A DNA stretch of 64,000 bases from Methylosinus sp. LW4 (GTDB lineage: Bacteria; Pseudomonadota; Alphaproteobacteria; Rhizobiales; Beijerinckiaceae). The notes under the pieces were generated by a model that was not told where the DNA came from, searched no databases, and saw only the letters and a list, made by a program, of their open reading frames with translations. Below are positions 36,770-46,589 of this stretch, in pieces (position 1 is the stretch's first letter; each line of letters starts with the position of its first letter). The stretch lies in contig NZ_KB900626.1 in assembly GCF_000379125.1 (NCBI RefSeq), positions 1,932,667 through 1,996,666 on the forward strand. Reading direction: 5' to 3'. The translations under genes were made by a program, and so were the position numbers.

Positions 36770-36830
36770 GTATCAAGATTGAATGGAATCAGGACTCTTG
36801 ACGAACTGCGGGTTCGTGCGATCGTCATAA
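36770..36830. repeat. Copy 4 (most diverged) of the ~55-bp repeat
   Basis: GTATCAAGATTGAATGGAATCA followed by GGACTCTTGACG and GGTTCGTGCGATCGTC matches the other copies at the start, the CTTGACG core and the CGTGCGAT end. It lies about 120 bases before the frameshifted gene at 36949. Confidence 0.6.
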
Positions 36831-36948
36831 AATGAATGTCTGTGAACCTCGTTAGATCGGAATCTGTAATCTCGATGAACGGGCTGGATCGGACAATGAG
36901 GGTTCGTGGCACGCGGCGATAGCATCGGGTATATAGGGAGAGAATCTG

Positions 36949-37416
36949 ATGAGCAGTATTTCAGGAGATGAAATGAGAGATGGAGCGGAATATCCTAATG
37001 TTCCTACGTTATCTCCAATTGGTAAGCTTGAATTCATATTGAGCGACGCCTGTCAAGACTTTGAAATCTTATTAAAATTGAGAGGGGAAAGCGGAGACAG
37101 GACAGGTCGGAATTATGAACTGGATTGGCGGTCGATATCACGAATTCAGATGGCGATGGCTAAGTCATTTTTATTCAAAATAGTTAGATGTCGGCGCATA
37201 TACGAGCATGGAGCGGGCAAGCTTGGACTTGACAGGGAGAAGCGCAATAATTTCCTTGCATCAACGAAGTCTGTAACGGATGTTCGAGATGTGAATGAAC
37301 ATGGATTTGATCCAACATCAGGAAGAGGCGGCAAGCAGTCACGCCCATCTGCACATATTCATAATCACAATGGGATGTCCATAGCGATTGATGAGACAAG
37401 CATAGCCTTTTTTTGA
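36949..37416 (+). CDS. Unknown cargo protein, frameshifted in a T7 run
   Basis: 155 residues from an ATG preceded by GGGAGAG. The protein is basic and helical at first (IGKLEFILSDACQDFEILLK), then has a HIHNHNGMSIAIDETSI stretch. No family is recognised. It stops at TGA immediately after seven Ts (37408-37414). With six Ts the frame would continue as DETTILIGSLNICEIYKHAK and end at 37534, giving about 194 residues that read naturally through the junction. So the annotated product is probably truncated, either by mutation, by phase variation in the homopolymer, or by a sequencing error. Confidence 0.5.
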   Translation: MSSISGDEMRDGAEYPNVPTLSPIGKLEFILSDACQDFEILLKLRGESGDRTGRNYELDWRSISRIQMAMAKSFLFKIVRCRRIYEHGAGKLGLDREKRNNFLASTKSVTDVRDVNEHGFDPTSGRGGKQSRPSAHIHNHNGMSIAIDETSIAFF

Positions 37417-37725
37417 CGAAACAACAATACTAATTGGATCTTTGAATATATGTGAAATATATAAGCACGCAAAAACTTTCCATGATCATATTTCATCGTT
37501 GCAATCAATATCTGTAACGGCGACGCCTATGTGAACATCGGAGGTTTCGGAAGTGAATGCCTATCGAACGGTGAAGATGGAGGCGGACATCGTGATCGGC
37601 GGCACGGAAAGGCCGCGACCATAATCTTCTTATTCGCAGGACTCTTGCACGTTGAGATTGCAATCCTGTAGCCGTCTTTTCAGACTTCGCCGTCTTGGTA
37701 ATTCACGAAATCCCGCATTTTGCCA

Positions 37726-37791
37726 CTGAGTCGGACTTCCTTGCGTCCGTTAACTCGGTGAGTCAGACTACCGAGCGAAAAGAGTCCGACA
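37726..37791. repeat. Right transposon end: three TnsB-type sites
   Basis: CTGAGTCGGACTT (37726), TGAGTCAGACTA (37759) and AGAGTCCGACA (37781-37791) are reverse-orientation copies of the motif at 18752-18806. Reverse-complemented, the outermost reads TGTCGGACTCTT against AGTCTGACTCTT at the left. It ends in ACA, fitting a TGT...ACA element. The stretch 37535-37725 shows no gene. Confidence 0.7.
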
Positions 37792-37842
37792 TGTAGATCG
37801 AAAAACGGTCGAAAATGCAGGGAAGAGAGTCAAGGTTTTGCA

Positions 37843-38049
37843 ATGTCGGACAAAACGCCCTGCGTAAAAATCTGCCGCATCGACGCGCCGACGGGCTTTT
37901 GCGTCGGCTGTGCGCGGACGATGGCCGAGATCGCCGGCTGGCGCGACGCCTCCGAGGCGGAGCGCGCGCGCATTCTCGCCGCTCTGCCGGCGCGACGCGC
38001 GCGCCTGCCGAAGGAGCCTCACGCGTCGCCGCAGACGAAGAGGTCGTGA
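37843..38049 (+). CDS. DUF1289 family small cysteine-rich protein
   Basis: 68 residues with the family's four-cysteine pattern near the N-terminus, [20 protein letters not shown], followed by EIAGW. DUF1289 proteins are small, presumed metal- or iron-sulfur-binding, and of unknown role. The GC content returns to the host level here, so this is the first chromosomal gene after the transposon, 51 bases past its right end. Start supported by AAGG a few bases upstream. Confidence 0.8.
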   Translation: MSDKTPCVKICRIDAPTGFCVGCARTMAEIAGWRDASEAERARILAALPARRARLPKEPHASPQTKRS

Positions 38050-38251
38050 AGCCAGCGCGCTCGTCGGCCCTCTGGCCGAATGGGCCGGAGCGCCCTCTTG
38101 CCAAAGGCGGAGCCTCGAGCCTATAGCTTGCCTGTTCGTCGGCGGACGGCCGCAGGAATGAGACCTTCGATCTTTTTGATTGCATTCTTGAAAACTGCTT
38201 CCCTCTCGTGATCTGCCCCCGCCGGTTCATCCCTCGACCGAAAGGCGAGAC

Positions 38252-39658
38252 ATGACGAAGATACTACCTGTCATAATGTGCGGCGGGGCGGGCACGCGCG
38301 TATGGCCCGAATCGCGGGAAACTCTCCCGAAACAATTCATTCCGCTCATCGGCGAGCTGTCGACCTTCCAGACCACCATTCAGACGCTGGCGGACGAGGC
38401 CTTCGACAAGCCGGTCATCATCTCCAACGCCGATTATCGCTTCCTCGTCACCGATCAGCTACGCGCCATCGGCGCCGCGGCCGATATCGTCCTCGAGCCG
38501 ACGCGGCGCGATTCGGCCGCCGCGGTCGCCGTCGCCGCCGGCGTCGCCGCGCGCCGCTCGCCGCAGACCATCGTCGTCGTGCTCGCCGCCGATCATGTGG
38601 TGCGCGACCCACGAGGCCTCGTCGAGCTCTGCAAGAAAGCGGCTTCCGCCGCCGCGGACGGCTTTATTGTCACGCTCGGCGTCAAGCCCGACCATGCGGC
38701 CACCGGCTATGGCTATATTCGCCCCGGCGAGCGCATCGCCGGCGACGTCTCCAAGCTCGAGGCCTTCGTCGAAAAGCCCGATCGCGAGACCGCGCAGCGC
38801 TATATCGACGCCGGCTATTTGTGGAACAGCGGCAATTTCATCTTCCGCGCCGATGTGATGCAGGCCGAGATCGCCCATTTCGAGCCGGCGATTTTCGACG
38901 CCGCCGAAAAGGCGATCGACGCCGGCCGCAGCGATCTCGATTTTCTGGTGCTGGACGCCGAATCTTTCGCCCGCGCCCCCAAGACCTCCATCGATTATGC
39001 GGTGATGGAGAAGACGCGCAAGGCCGCGGTGATCGAGGCCGACATCGGCTGGTCGGACGTCGGCAATTGGCGCGCCGTGTGGGAGCTGACCGAGCGCGAC
39101 GCGCAAGGCAATTCCGTGCGCGGCAATGGCGTCGTGCGCGAGTCGCGCAATGTGCATGTGCGCTCGGACGAGACGCTGACCACTGTCGTCGGCGTCGACG
39201 ACGTCATTGTGGTGACGACGCCGGACGCCGTGCTGGTGCTGGGCCATGAGCATGGCGACAATGTCAAGCAGCTCGTCGATCAATTAAAGCGCGAGAACCG
39301 CCGCGAGGCGGGCGAGCACAAGCGCATCTTCCGCCCCTGGGGCTTTTATCAGTCGGTCGACTCCGGCGATCGGCATCAGGTGAAGCGCATTGTGGTGAAG
39401 CCGGGCGCGCGCCTGTCGCTGCAGAAGCATTTTCATCGCGCCGAGCATTGGATCGTCGTCAAGGGCACGGCGGAGGTCGGCCGCGACGAGGAGACGCTGC
39501 TGGTTCACGAGAATGAATCGGTCTATCTGCCGATCGGCTGCATTCATCGCCTGAGCAATCCGGGCAAGATCGACCTCGAGATCATCGAGGTGCAGACCGG
39601 CTCCTATCTCGGCGAGGACGATATCGTGCGCCTCGCCGATTTGTATAGCCGCGCCTAG
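38252..39658 (+). CDS. manC: Mannose-1-phosphate guanylyltransferase / mannose-6-phosphate isomerase
   Basis: Bifunctional enzyme making GDP-mannose for surface polysaccharides. The 468-residue product has the nucleotide-binding signature MCGGAGTRVWPES...LPKQF at the N-terminus, FVEKPD near residue 172, GYLWNSGNF near residue 188, and the C-terminal cupin (type II phosphomannose isomerase) with FRPWGFYQSVD and SLQKHFHRAEHW carrying the metal-binding histidines. Followed after 68 bases by a GDP-mannose dehydratase gene that would use its product. AAAGGCGAG precedes the ATG. Confidence 0.93.
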   Translation: MTKILPVIMCGGAGTRVWPESRETLPKQFIPLIGELSTFQTTIQTLADEAFDKPVIISNADYRFLVTDQLRAIGAAADIVLEPTRRDSAAAVAVAAGVAARRSPQTIVVVLAADHVVRDPRGLVELCKKAASAAADGFIVTLGVKPDHAATGYGYIRPGERIAGDVSKLEAFVEKPDRETAQRYIDAGYLWNSGNFIFRADVMQAEIAHFEPAIFDAAEKAIDAGRSDLDFLVLDAESFARAPKTSIDYAVMEKTRKAAVIEADIGWSDVGNWRAVWELTERDAQGNSVRGNGVVRESRNVHVRSDETLTTVVGVDDVIVVTTPDAVLVLGHEHGDNVKQLVDQLKRENRREAGEHKRIFRPWGFYQSVDSGDRHQVKRIVVKPGARLSLQKHFHRAEHWIVVKGTAEVGRDEETLLVHENESVYLPIGCIHRLSNPGKIDLEIIEVQTGSYLGEDDIVRLADLYSRA

Positions 39659-39717
39659 ATCGTCTATAGACGGCCGCTCGGGCGATGATAAAAGCCGCGA
39701 AAGTGGATTTGAATTAA

Positions 39718-40713
<996 letters not shown>

Positions 40714-40731
40714 GGGCCCGTGTCCGGGCCC

Positions 40732-41601
40732 ATGAACGAGCAACGAGACGGCGTGGCCTTGTCCTCGGACGGCCTCGCCGCTTACATTTCTTCAAAAGGC
40801 GCGGAGCTGCAATCGCTGCGCACGCGCGACGGCGTGGATTATCTCTGGGCTGGCGAGCCGAGCTGGCCCAAGCATAGTCCGCTGCTGTTCCCGATCGTCG
40901 GCCGGTTGGCGCAAGACCGCTATGATTACCGCGGCCACAGCTATGCGATGCCGAAGCATGGCTTCGCGCGCGACAGCCAGTTCGCCATCGTCGAGGCGTC
41001 TCCGCATTCGGCGCGTTTCGCCCTGCGCGCCAGCGACGCGACGCGCGCGATTTTCCCTTTCGAATTCCTGCTCGAGGTGGAATTCACCCTCGACGGTCCG
41101 CGTCTCGACATTCGCCATAGCGTGACCAATCTCGGCGACGCGGACATGTATTTTTCCATCGGCGCGCATCCGGCCTTTCGCTGGCCGCTCGGCGACGCCG
41201 CCAAAACGCAGAGCCGCATCAATTTCGAGCGCCATGAGCCGGCGCCGATCCGCAAGCTCACCGGCGGGCTGCTCGGCCGCATGAAGGATTCGCCGGTCGA
41301 GGGGCGAACGTTGGCGCTGCGGGAGGAGCTGTTCGCCGATGACGCGATCATCTTCGACGCTCTGACGAGCAAAAGCCTCGTCTATTGCTGCGGCAGCGGG
41401 CGATCCGTGCAAATCGCCTGGGACGGCTTCCGGCATCTCGGCCTCTGGTCCAAGCCCGGCGCGGATTTCCTCTGCATCGAGCCCTGGCATGGCTATGATT
41501 CGCCGGTCGGCTTCGCCGGCCCGCTCGACGAGAAGCCCGGCATCGCGCGTGCATGGCCCGGCGAGAGGCGCGATTTCACTCTGCGCATAGAGATAGGCTG
41601 A
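40732..41601 (+). CDS. Aldose 1-epimerase family protein (LacX-like)
   Basis: A 289-residue beta-sandwich sugar epimerase of the galactose mutarotase superfamily. Motifs include SKGAELQSLRTRDGVDYLW at the start, HGFARDSQF with a likely active-site histidine near residue 75, SIGAHPAFRWPL with the second histidine near residue 143, and CIEPWHGYDSP with the catalytic glutamate near residue 250. The sugar is unknown; position in a mannose-derived polysaccharide cluster suggests it acts on a related hexose. A GGGCCC hairpin lies between gmd and this start. It is followed after five bases by the glycosyltransferase gene. Confidence 0.85.
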   Translation: MNEQRDGVALSSDGLAAYISSKGAELQSLRTRDGVDYLWAGEPSWPKHSPLLFPIVGRLAQDRYDYRGHSYAMPKHGFARDSQFAIVEASPHSARFALRASDATRAIFPFEFLLEVEFTLDGPRLDIRHSVTNLGDADMYFSIGAHPAFRWPLGDAAKTQSRINFERHEPAPIRKLTGGLLGRMKDSPVEGRTLALREELFADDAIIFDALTSKSLVYCCGSGRSVQIAWDGFRHLGLWSKPGADFLCIEPWHGYDSPVGFAGPLDEKPGIARAWPGERRDFTLRIEIG

Positions 41602-41606
41602 GCATC

Positions 41607-44027
41607 ATGGGCGTCGCCAAGCGCCATGCGATCAAGCTGCTGCGACGCTCGCTCGGCCTTCCGACGGGCGATCTCGACATTGTCGGCCGACTGGACGGCG
41701 CCGCCGATGGCGTCATTCGCGGCTGGGCCTATTGCCCCGCGCATGCGGGCCGGCGCGTGCTGGTCGATATTTTCGCCGATGGCGTTTTCGTCGCCCAGCA
41801 ATTGGCGGATCGGCCGCGCGACGATCTCGTCGCCCATGGCTTCGGCGACGGCCGCCATGGCTTCGATATCAAAATTCCGCCCGTTCTGCTGCGCGGCGCC
41901 GAGACGCGGATCGGCGTCCGCGCCCTCGCCGAAACGCCCTTCGAGCTGACCGCGACGGCAAAGCGCCCGCTCCTCGCGCGCCGCCTCGGCCGCGATGACT
42001 ACCTGCGCGCGACTTTCGCCGGGGCCTTTCGCGACGATGCCGCCGGCGACATCGCTGCGCCCGCCGATCCCTCGCCCCTGCGCGCCACGGAGCTCTTGTT
42101 CGCGCCGACGCCCGTCCCTGCGCCCGCGCCCGTTCTCGGCGAGGCGCTCTGCGCCTATCTCGACCAGAATCGCTACAAATGGGACCTCGCCGATCAATTC
42201 GACGCGACGATCTCGATCGCCGATCGCGAGGCTTTTCTCGCGCATTATGTCGAATTCTACGGCCGCGCGCGCCGCCCATTGCGCATACCGCTCTCCGCGG
42301 GCGACATCGCCTTCCTCGACGAGGGACCGACGGCGCAAGATCGTCTCGCGCCGAGCCGCGCGATGCGCCTCTTCGCGCAGACGCCGCGAGACGCCAGCGC
42401 GGATGCGCGGCTCGAGGCGATATTCCGCTGGGCCGCCTATGGCGCCGCCGCCTTCAATGTCGAAGATTGCCTCATCGCGCCGGCGCATGAGGCGCTGCTG
42501 CGCTCCCATGAGGAAACGGACGCGCGCTTCCCGCTCTCCCTCTTCATGACGCGCTTTGTCGACGCGCATCCCAATCTACGCGGCGCAAATCTCGCGCAGG
42601 AGAGCGAGCGGCGCGCGGCCTATTTCGCCGTGCTGCTCTTTTCCGCCCGCGCGCCGCATTATCTGCGCTTCATTCCGCCGGATTGGCTCGCGGCGTTTTT
42701 GACGCCACAGGCGGGCGCCGCGCCATTCGACGAAGAATCGCGACGCCTCTTCGGCGCCGGCGGCGTCGATGTCGCGCATTGGCGCGCCTCGATCGAGACG
42801 CTTGGCTATGATTTCGGCGCGCGGCGCTATCGCTCGCGCACGCCCGCCGGCCATCGCGCGCATTCGGCGACGCTGCCGGCGCCGCGCGGCGAGCGCGTCG
42901 ACATTCAGCTCATCGGCCCGTTCAGCCGGCAGCTCGGCATAGCGGACAGCTGCCGCGCGCTCGCCGCCGCGCTCGAGCGCCTCGATTATTCGCTGCGGCT
43001 CTGCGACTTCACCCTCGATTATCCCAATTGCGTGCGCGAGGACGCCACGCCGCCGCCGACGACTCTGCATCGCGCGAAGATCAATATTCTTCATCTCAAT
43101 CTGGAGGAGCTGCCGAGCGCCATCGCCTATCTGCCGGACCTATGGTCGGACGGACGGCTCATCGGCTTTCCCTATCTCGAGATGGCGACGCCGCATCCGG
43201 CGCAAATGCTCGGCCTGACGCTCGTCGACGAGCTCTGGTCGGCCTCGGACTTCACGAGAGAGACGCTGGCCGCCCATCGGCCCACTCATACGGTCGGCAC
43301 ATCGGCGCGGGCCGTGCGCAAAAAGGGTCGCGCGGCGGCGCGCGCGCTCGCCTATGCGGGCATAGCGCGCGACGATGAATTCGTCTTTCTCGCCTCCTGC
43401 GACGCGCTCTCCGGCGTCTATCGCAAGAATCCGCTCGGCGTGATGCGCGCTTTTCTCGCCGCCTTTCGGCATGAGCCGAAGGTCAAGCTCGTCATCAAGA
43501 CGCATAGCGTCGATCGCGTGCGCGCGCCGCGCGAGATGGATGTGTGGCGCTCCATTCGCAATGTCGTGGCCGAATGCGAGCGCATCGTCCTCGTCGATCG
43601 CATTCTCGACGATGCGGAGCAGATGGCGCTGATCGAAGGCGCCGATTGCTATGTCTCGCTGCATCGCGCCGAGGGCTTCGGCTATCATATGCTGGAGGCG
43701 ATGGCGCTGGAGACGCCGGTGATCGCCACCGCTTATTCCGGCAATATGGAATTTTGCGACGATTCCACGGCCTTTCTCGCGCCCTATCGCCTCGTTCCCG
43801 TCGGCCCCGGCGAATATCCGCGCATGCGCGGCGATCAACGCTGGGCCGAGCCCGATCACACGGGCGCCGTCGCGGCGATGCGCGCCGTCTTCCACGACCG
43901 CGCGGCGCGCGAGGCCAAGGTCGCGGCGGCGCGCCTGCTCGCCGAAACGCGCTTCTCGACCGACGCTTTCGCGCAAAGGCTCGACGCGCGCATAAAGGAG
44001 ATCATGCGCCGCGGCGCGCTCCGCTGA
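41607..44027 (+). CDS. Large glycosyltransferase, GT4-type C-terminal domain
   Basis: 806 residues. The C-terminal ~350 are a GT-B fold glycosyltransferase: [49 protein letters not shown] with the E-x7-E donor-site pattern, and [17 protein letters not shown] text ([14 protein letters not shown]). The N-terminal ~450 residues are less familiar; residues 20-100 ([35 protein letters not shown]) resemble a small beta-domain found in polysaccharide enzymes. It probably adds a sugar to a surface polysaccharide using GDP-mannose or a derivative made by the genes upstream. It ends 26 bases inside the convergent YeeE-type gene. Confidence 0.8.
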   Translation: MGVAKRHAIKLLRRSLGLPTGDLDIVGRLDGAADGVIRGWAYCPAHAGRRVLVDIFADGVFVAQQLADRPRDDLVAHGFGDGRHGFDIKIPPVLLRGAETRIGVRALAETPFELTATAKRPLLARRLGRDDYLRATFAGAFRDDAAGDIAAPADPSPLRATELLFAPTPVPAPAPVLGEALCAYLDQNRYKWDLADQFDATISIADREAFLAHYVEFYGRARRPLRIPLSAGDIAFLDEGPTAQDRLAPSRAMRLFAQTPRDASADARLEAIFRWAAYGAAAFNVEDCLIAPAHEALLRSHEETDARFPLSLFMTRFVDAHPNLRGANLAQESERRAAYFAVLLFSARAPHYLRFIPPDWLAAFLTPQAGAAPFDEESRRLFGAGGVDVAHWRASIETLGYDFGARRYRSRTPAGHRAHSATLPAPRGERVDIQLIGPFSRQLGIADSCRALAAALERLDYSLRLCDFTLDYPNCVREDATPPPTTLHRAKINILHLNLEELPSAIAYLPDLWSDGRLIGFPYLEMATPHPAQMLGLTLVDELWSASDFTRETLAAHRPTHTVGTSARAVRKKGRAAARALAYAGIARDDEFVFLASCDALSGVYRKNPLGVMRAFLAAFRHEPKVKLVIKTHSVDRVRAPREMDVWRSIRNVVAECERIVLVDRILDDAEQMALIEGADCYVSLHRAEGFGYHMLEAMALETPVIATAYSGNMEFCDDSTAFLAPYRLVPVGPGEYPRMRGDQRWAEPDHTGAVAAMRAVFHDRAAREAKVAAARLLAETRFSTDAFAQRLDARIKEIMRRGALR

Positions 44028-44442
44028 GCAGGCCACGCGCGCTCTTCTCGAGCGCCATGCCCACGAGCATTGCGATAACGAAGAGAATGATCTGCGGATC
44101 GAGAAAGGCGAGATCGACGATCGCCGGTCCGGGACAGACGCCGCCGAGCCCCCAGCCCACGCCGAATATGGCCGAGCCGAGCAGCAGCGGCGCGTCTATG
44201 GCCTTGCTCGTCGGCAGACGCATCTCCTCGCCGAGCAGCGCGCGCGAGCGGGTGCGGGCGAAGCGAAAGGCGATCAGCCCGACGGCAATGGCGCCGCCCA
44301 TGACGAAGGCCAGCGACGGATCCCAAGCGCCGGCGATGTCGAGAAAGCCCTTCACCTTGCTCGGCAGAATCATGCCGGAGACGCAGAGTCCGAGGCCGAA
44401 CAAAAGGCCGATGGCGAAAGCGGCTATGGTCGATCTCGTCAT
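44002..44442 (-). CDS. YeeE/YedE-like membrane protein (DUF6691 half)
   Basis: 146 residues with four hydrophobic segments. The signature [15 protein letters not shown] near residue 97 carries the conserved cysteine of the YeeE/YedE (TsuA-type) family, which imports thiosulfate or related sulfur species. These half-size proteins usually come in pairs, and the partner gene lies four bases upstream. The 3' end overlaps the convergent glycosyltransferase gene by 26 bases. Substrate not determined. Confidence 0.8.
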   Translation of the reverse strand: MTRSTIAAFAIGLLFGLGLCVSGMILPSKVKGFLDIAGAWDPSLAFVMGGAIAVGLIAFRFARTRSRALLGEEMRLPTSKAIDAPLLLGSAIFGVGWGLGGVCPGPAIVDLAFLDPQIILFVIAMLVGMALEKSARGLLSGARRGA

Positions 44443-44445
44443 GGC

Positions 44446-44877
44446 TCAGCCCATTATGTGGCGCAGAATGAAAACGGTGAGCGCGCCGCTCGTCATGAAG
44501 GCGGCGGTGGCGGCGAGCGAGCGCGGCGACAGGCGCGACAGGCCGCAGACGCCGTGCCCGCTGGTGCAGCCGCCGCCGAGCCGCGCGCCGAAGCCGACGA
44601 GCAGGCCGGCGAGGATGGTCGCGCCATAGCCTATGTCGAAGACCGGCGTCTGCGCCGCGCCGAGGACGCGCAGAAGCGCGGCCGATGCGACGAGGCCGAG
44701 CACGAAGGCGAGGCGCCAGGCCGCATCGCCCTTCACGGGCTGCAGCAGGCCGGCGACGATGCCGCTGATCCCCGCTATGCGTCCGAGCAGCAGGATCATG
44801 AGGCCGGCTGCGAGCCCGATCGCCACGCCGCCCGCGGCCGCGCTCCACGGCGTGAAATTGGCCCAATCGATCTGCAT
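44446..44877 (-). CDS. YeeE/YedE family membrane protein
   Basis: 143 residues with four hydrophobic segments. The family motif [20 protein letters not shown] near residue 105 contains the conserved cysteines thought to relay sulfur compounds through the membrane. Partner of the downstream DUF6691 gene. The start at [11 protein letters not shown] has GGAGGAC close upstream; an ATG-less extension of ten codons is unlikely. Together the pair resembles the two halves of a sulfur-compound transporter often found near sulfur-oxidation or rhodanese genes, which are absent here. Confidence 0.8.
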   Translation of the reverse strand: MQIDWANFTPWSAAAGGVAIGLAAGLMILLLGRIAGISGIVAGLLQPVKGDAAWRLAFVLGLVASAALLRVLGAAQTPVFDIGYGATILAGLLVGFGARLGGGCTSGHGVCGLSRLSPRSLAATAAFMTSGALTVFILRHIMG

Positions 44878-44903
44878 TCTCGTCCTCCGTTCCCCGCCTC
44901 GGC

Positions 44904-46589
44904 TCAATAGCCGCGCGCCGATCCCGCCGCGGAGCGCGGATCATTGACGCCCGTCATCGCGCCTTCGCTGATCGCTATCGCCTCCGATGCGCCGAAGGGC
45001 GCGTGATCTTCTATTTTATGTCCCATTGCCTCGAGCCGCCGGCGCGTCTCCTCCGAGAGCGCGCCGGGCTCGGCCAGCACGACATCCGGCAGCCATTGAT
45101 GATGGATGCGCGGCGCCGCCACCGCCTGCGCCAACGACATATGATGATCGATGACATTGAGCGCCGTCTGCAGCGTCACCGATATGATGCGCGGCCCATT
45201 GGGGCTGCCGAGAACCAGCGCGACCTTGCCGCCCTTCATCACAATGGTCGGCGACATGGAGGAGAGCGGCCGCTTGCCCGGCGCTATGGCGTTGGCGCTT
45301 CCCTGCACGAGGCCGAAGCCATTGGCGGCGCCGGGCGCGGCGGAAAAGTCGTCCATCTCGTCATTGAGCAGCACGCCCGTCTCCGGCGCCATCACCTGCG
45401 CGCCGAAATAGCCGTTGAGCGTGTAGGTGACGGAGACAGCGCCGCCCTCGCCATCGACGATGGAATAATGCGTCGTCTGCAAGCGCTCGCGCGGCGCGGA
45501 GCCTTGCGCGAGATCGACAGAGCGCGTCGCATGATCGGGAGAAATGCCGGCGCGCAGCTCCGCCGCATAGGATCGCGAGGTGAGACGCGCGACGGGATTG
45601 CTGACGAAATCGGGATCGCCGAGCGAATTGTTGCGATCGAAGAAGGCGCGCCGCTCCGCCTCGACGAGAAGATGCGAGGATTGCGGCGAGTGAAAGCCGA
45701 GCGCGGCGAGATCATGGCCTTCGAGAATGTTCAATATTTCGCACAGCGCGACGCCGCCCGAGCTCGGCGGCGCGGCGGAATAGAAATCATAGCCGCGATA
45801 GGCGCAATGAATCGGCGTGCGCTCCATGACCTCATAGATCGCGAAATCCTGTTCCGCGATCACGCCATTCTCGGCGTGCGCGGCGCGCTCGATCGCCTGC
45901 GGAATGCGCCCTTCATAAAAGGCGCGCGGCCCCTGCGCCGCGATCTCCCGCAACAGACGCGCGAGATCGCTCTGAATCAGCCGATCGCCGGCCTGCAGAG
46001 GCGAGCCGTCCGCGCGCGAAAAAATCTTCGCCGCCGCGGGACTGTCCTTCAGCCGCGTCGCCGCGCGCAGCACGCGAATATCGGCGTCCTCGAGAACAAA
46101 CCCCTGCTCGGCGAGCGCGATCGCCGGCGCGATGATTTTCTCGCGCGGCAGGCGGCCGTATTTGGCGTGGGCGGTCTCGAGGCCCATCACCGTTCCGGGA
46201 ACCGCCACGGCGCGATAGCCGCTGCGGCTCACGTCTTTATCCACGGCGCCTTTTGCGTCGAGAAAGAGATCGGCGCCGGCGGCCGCGGGCGCGGTCTCGC
46301 GAAAATCCAGGAAGCGCACGCCCTGCCCCGGCAGCTGCGCCAGCAGAAAGCCGCCGCCGCCGAGATTGCCGCAGCAGGGATGCGCGACGGCGAGCGCATA
46401 GCCGACGGCGACGGCGGCGTCGATGGCGTTGCCGCCCGCCTTCAATATGTCGAGCCCAATGTCGCTGGCGAGACGATGCTCGCTCACCACCATGCCGCGC
46501 CGCCCGGTCGCGACGGGCTCGGCGGCAGTGGCGAAAGCGAGAGCGGAGAAGCAGAGGGAGAGAATTGCTCGCATTCGCGCGTCGCTCAT
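44904..46589 (-). CDS. ggt: Gamma-glutamyltranspeptidase
   Basis: Cleaves the gamma-glutamyl bond of glutathione and related compounds in the periplasm. The 561-residue precursor has a signal peptide (MRAILSLCFSALAFATAAEP), the N-terminal GGNAIDAAVAVGYALAVAHP and GGGGFLLA motifs, and the autoprocessing threonine in QTTHYSIVDGEGGAVSVTYT near residue 375, followed by LLNDEMDDFS and SSMSPTIV. It overlaps the phytochelatin-synthase-like gene by four bases (ATGA), so both act on glutathione-type peptides in one operon. Confidence 0.92.
   Translation of the reverse strand: MSDARMRAILSLCFSALAFATAAEPVATGRRGMVVSEHRLASDIGLDILKAGGNAIDAAVAVGYALAVAHPCCGNLGGGGFLLAQLPGQGVRFLDFRETAPAAAGADLFLDAKGAVDKDVSRSGYRAVAVPGTVMGLETAHAKYGRLPREKIIAPAIALAEQGFVLEDADIRVLRAATRLKDSPAAAKIFSRADGSPLQAGDRLIQSDLARLLREIAAQGPRAFYEGRIPQAIERAAHAENGVIAEQDFAIYEVMERTPIHCAYRGYDFYSAAPPSSGGVALCEILNILEGHDLAALGFHSPQSSHLLVEAERRAFFDRNNSLGDPDFVSNPVARLTSRSYAAELRAGISPDHATRSVDLAQGSAPRERLQTTHYSIVDGEGGAVSVTYTLNGYFGAQVMAPETGVLLNDEMDDFSAAPGAANGFGLVQGSANAIAPGKRPLSSMSPTIVMKGGKVALVLGSPNGPRIISVTLQTALNVIDHHMSLAQAVAAPRIHHQWLPDVVLAEPGALSEETRRRLEAMGHKIEDHAPFGASEAIAISEGAMTGVNDPRSAAGSARGY

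Larger units (their letters stand above)
18752..37791. mobile_element. Tn7-like transposon (about 19 kb) with defence-like cargo
   Basis: Between gyrB and the DUF1289 gene lies a block with different base composition that encodes tnsA, tnsB, tnsC and tniQ homologues. The two ends carry three short sites each, related to AGTCnGACTC and in inverted orientation: 18753-, 18774- and 18797- at the left; 37728-, 37760- and 37782- at the right, which ends in ACA at 37791. The tns genes read away from gyrB, as Tn7 tns genes read away from glmS, but about 7.7 kb of cargo lies between the gyrB-proximal end and tnsA, which is unusual. Exact termini and the 5-bp target duplication were not resolved. Confidence 0.75.

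Noticed and set aside
32610..36830. Integron cassette attC sites
   Set aside because: The repeats lack the inverted core-site pairs and GTTRRRY ends of attC sites, lie before rather than after genes, and no integrase is present.
18726..37800. Exact 5-bp target duplication of the transposon
   Set aside because: The five bases after the right ACA (TGTAG) are not found beside the left terminal site; GATAA/GATCG is only a partial match. Left end may be mutated, so no duplication is claimed.
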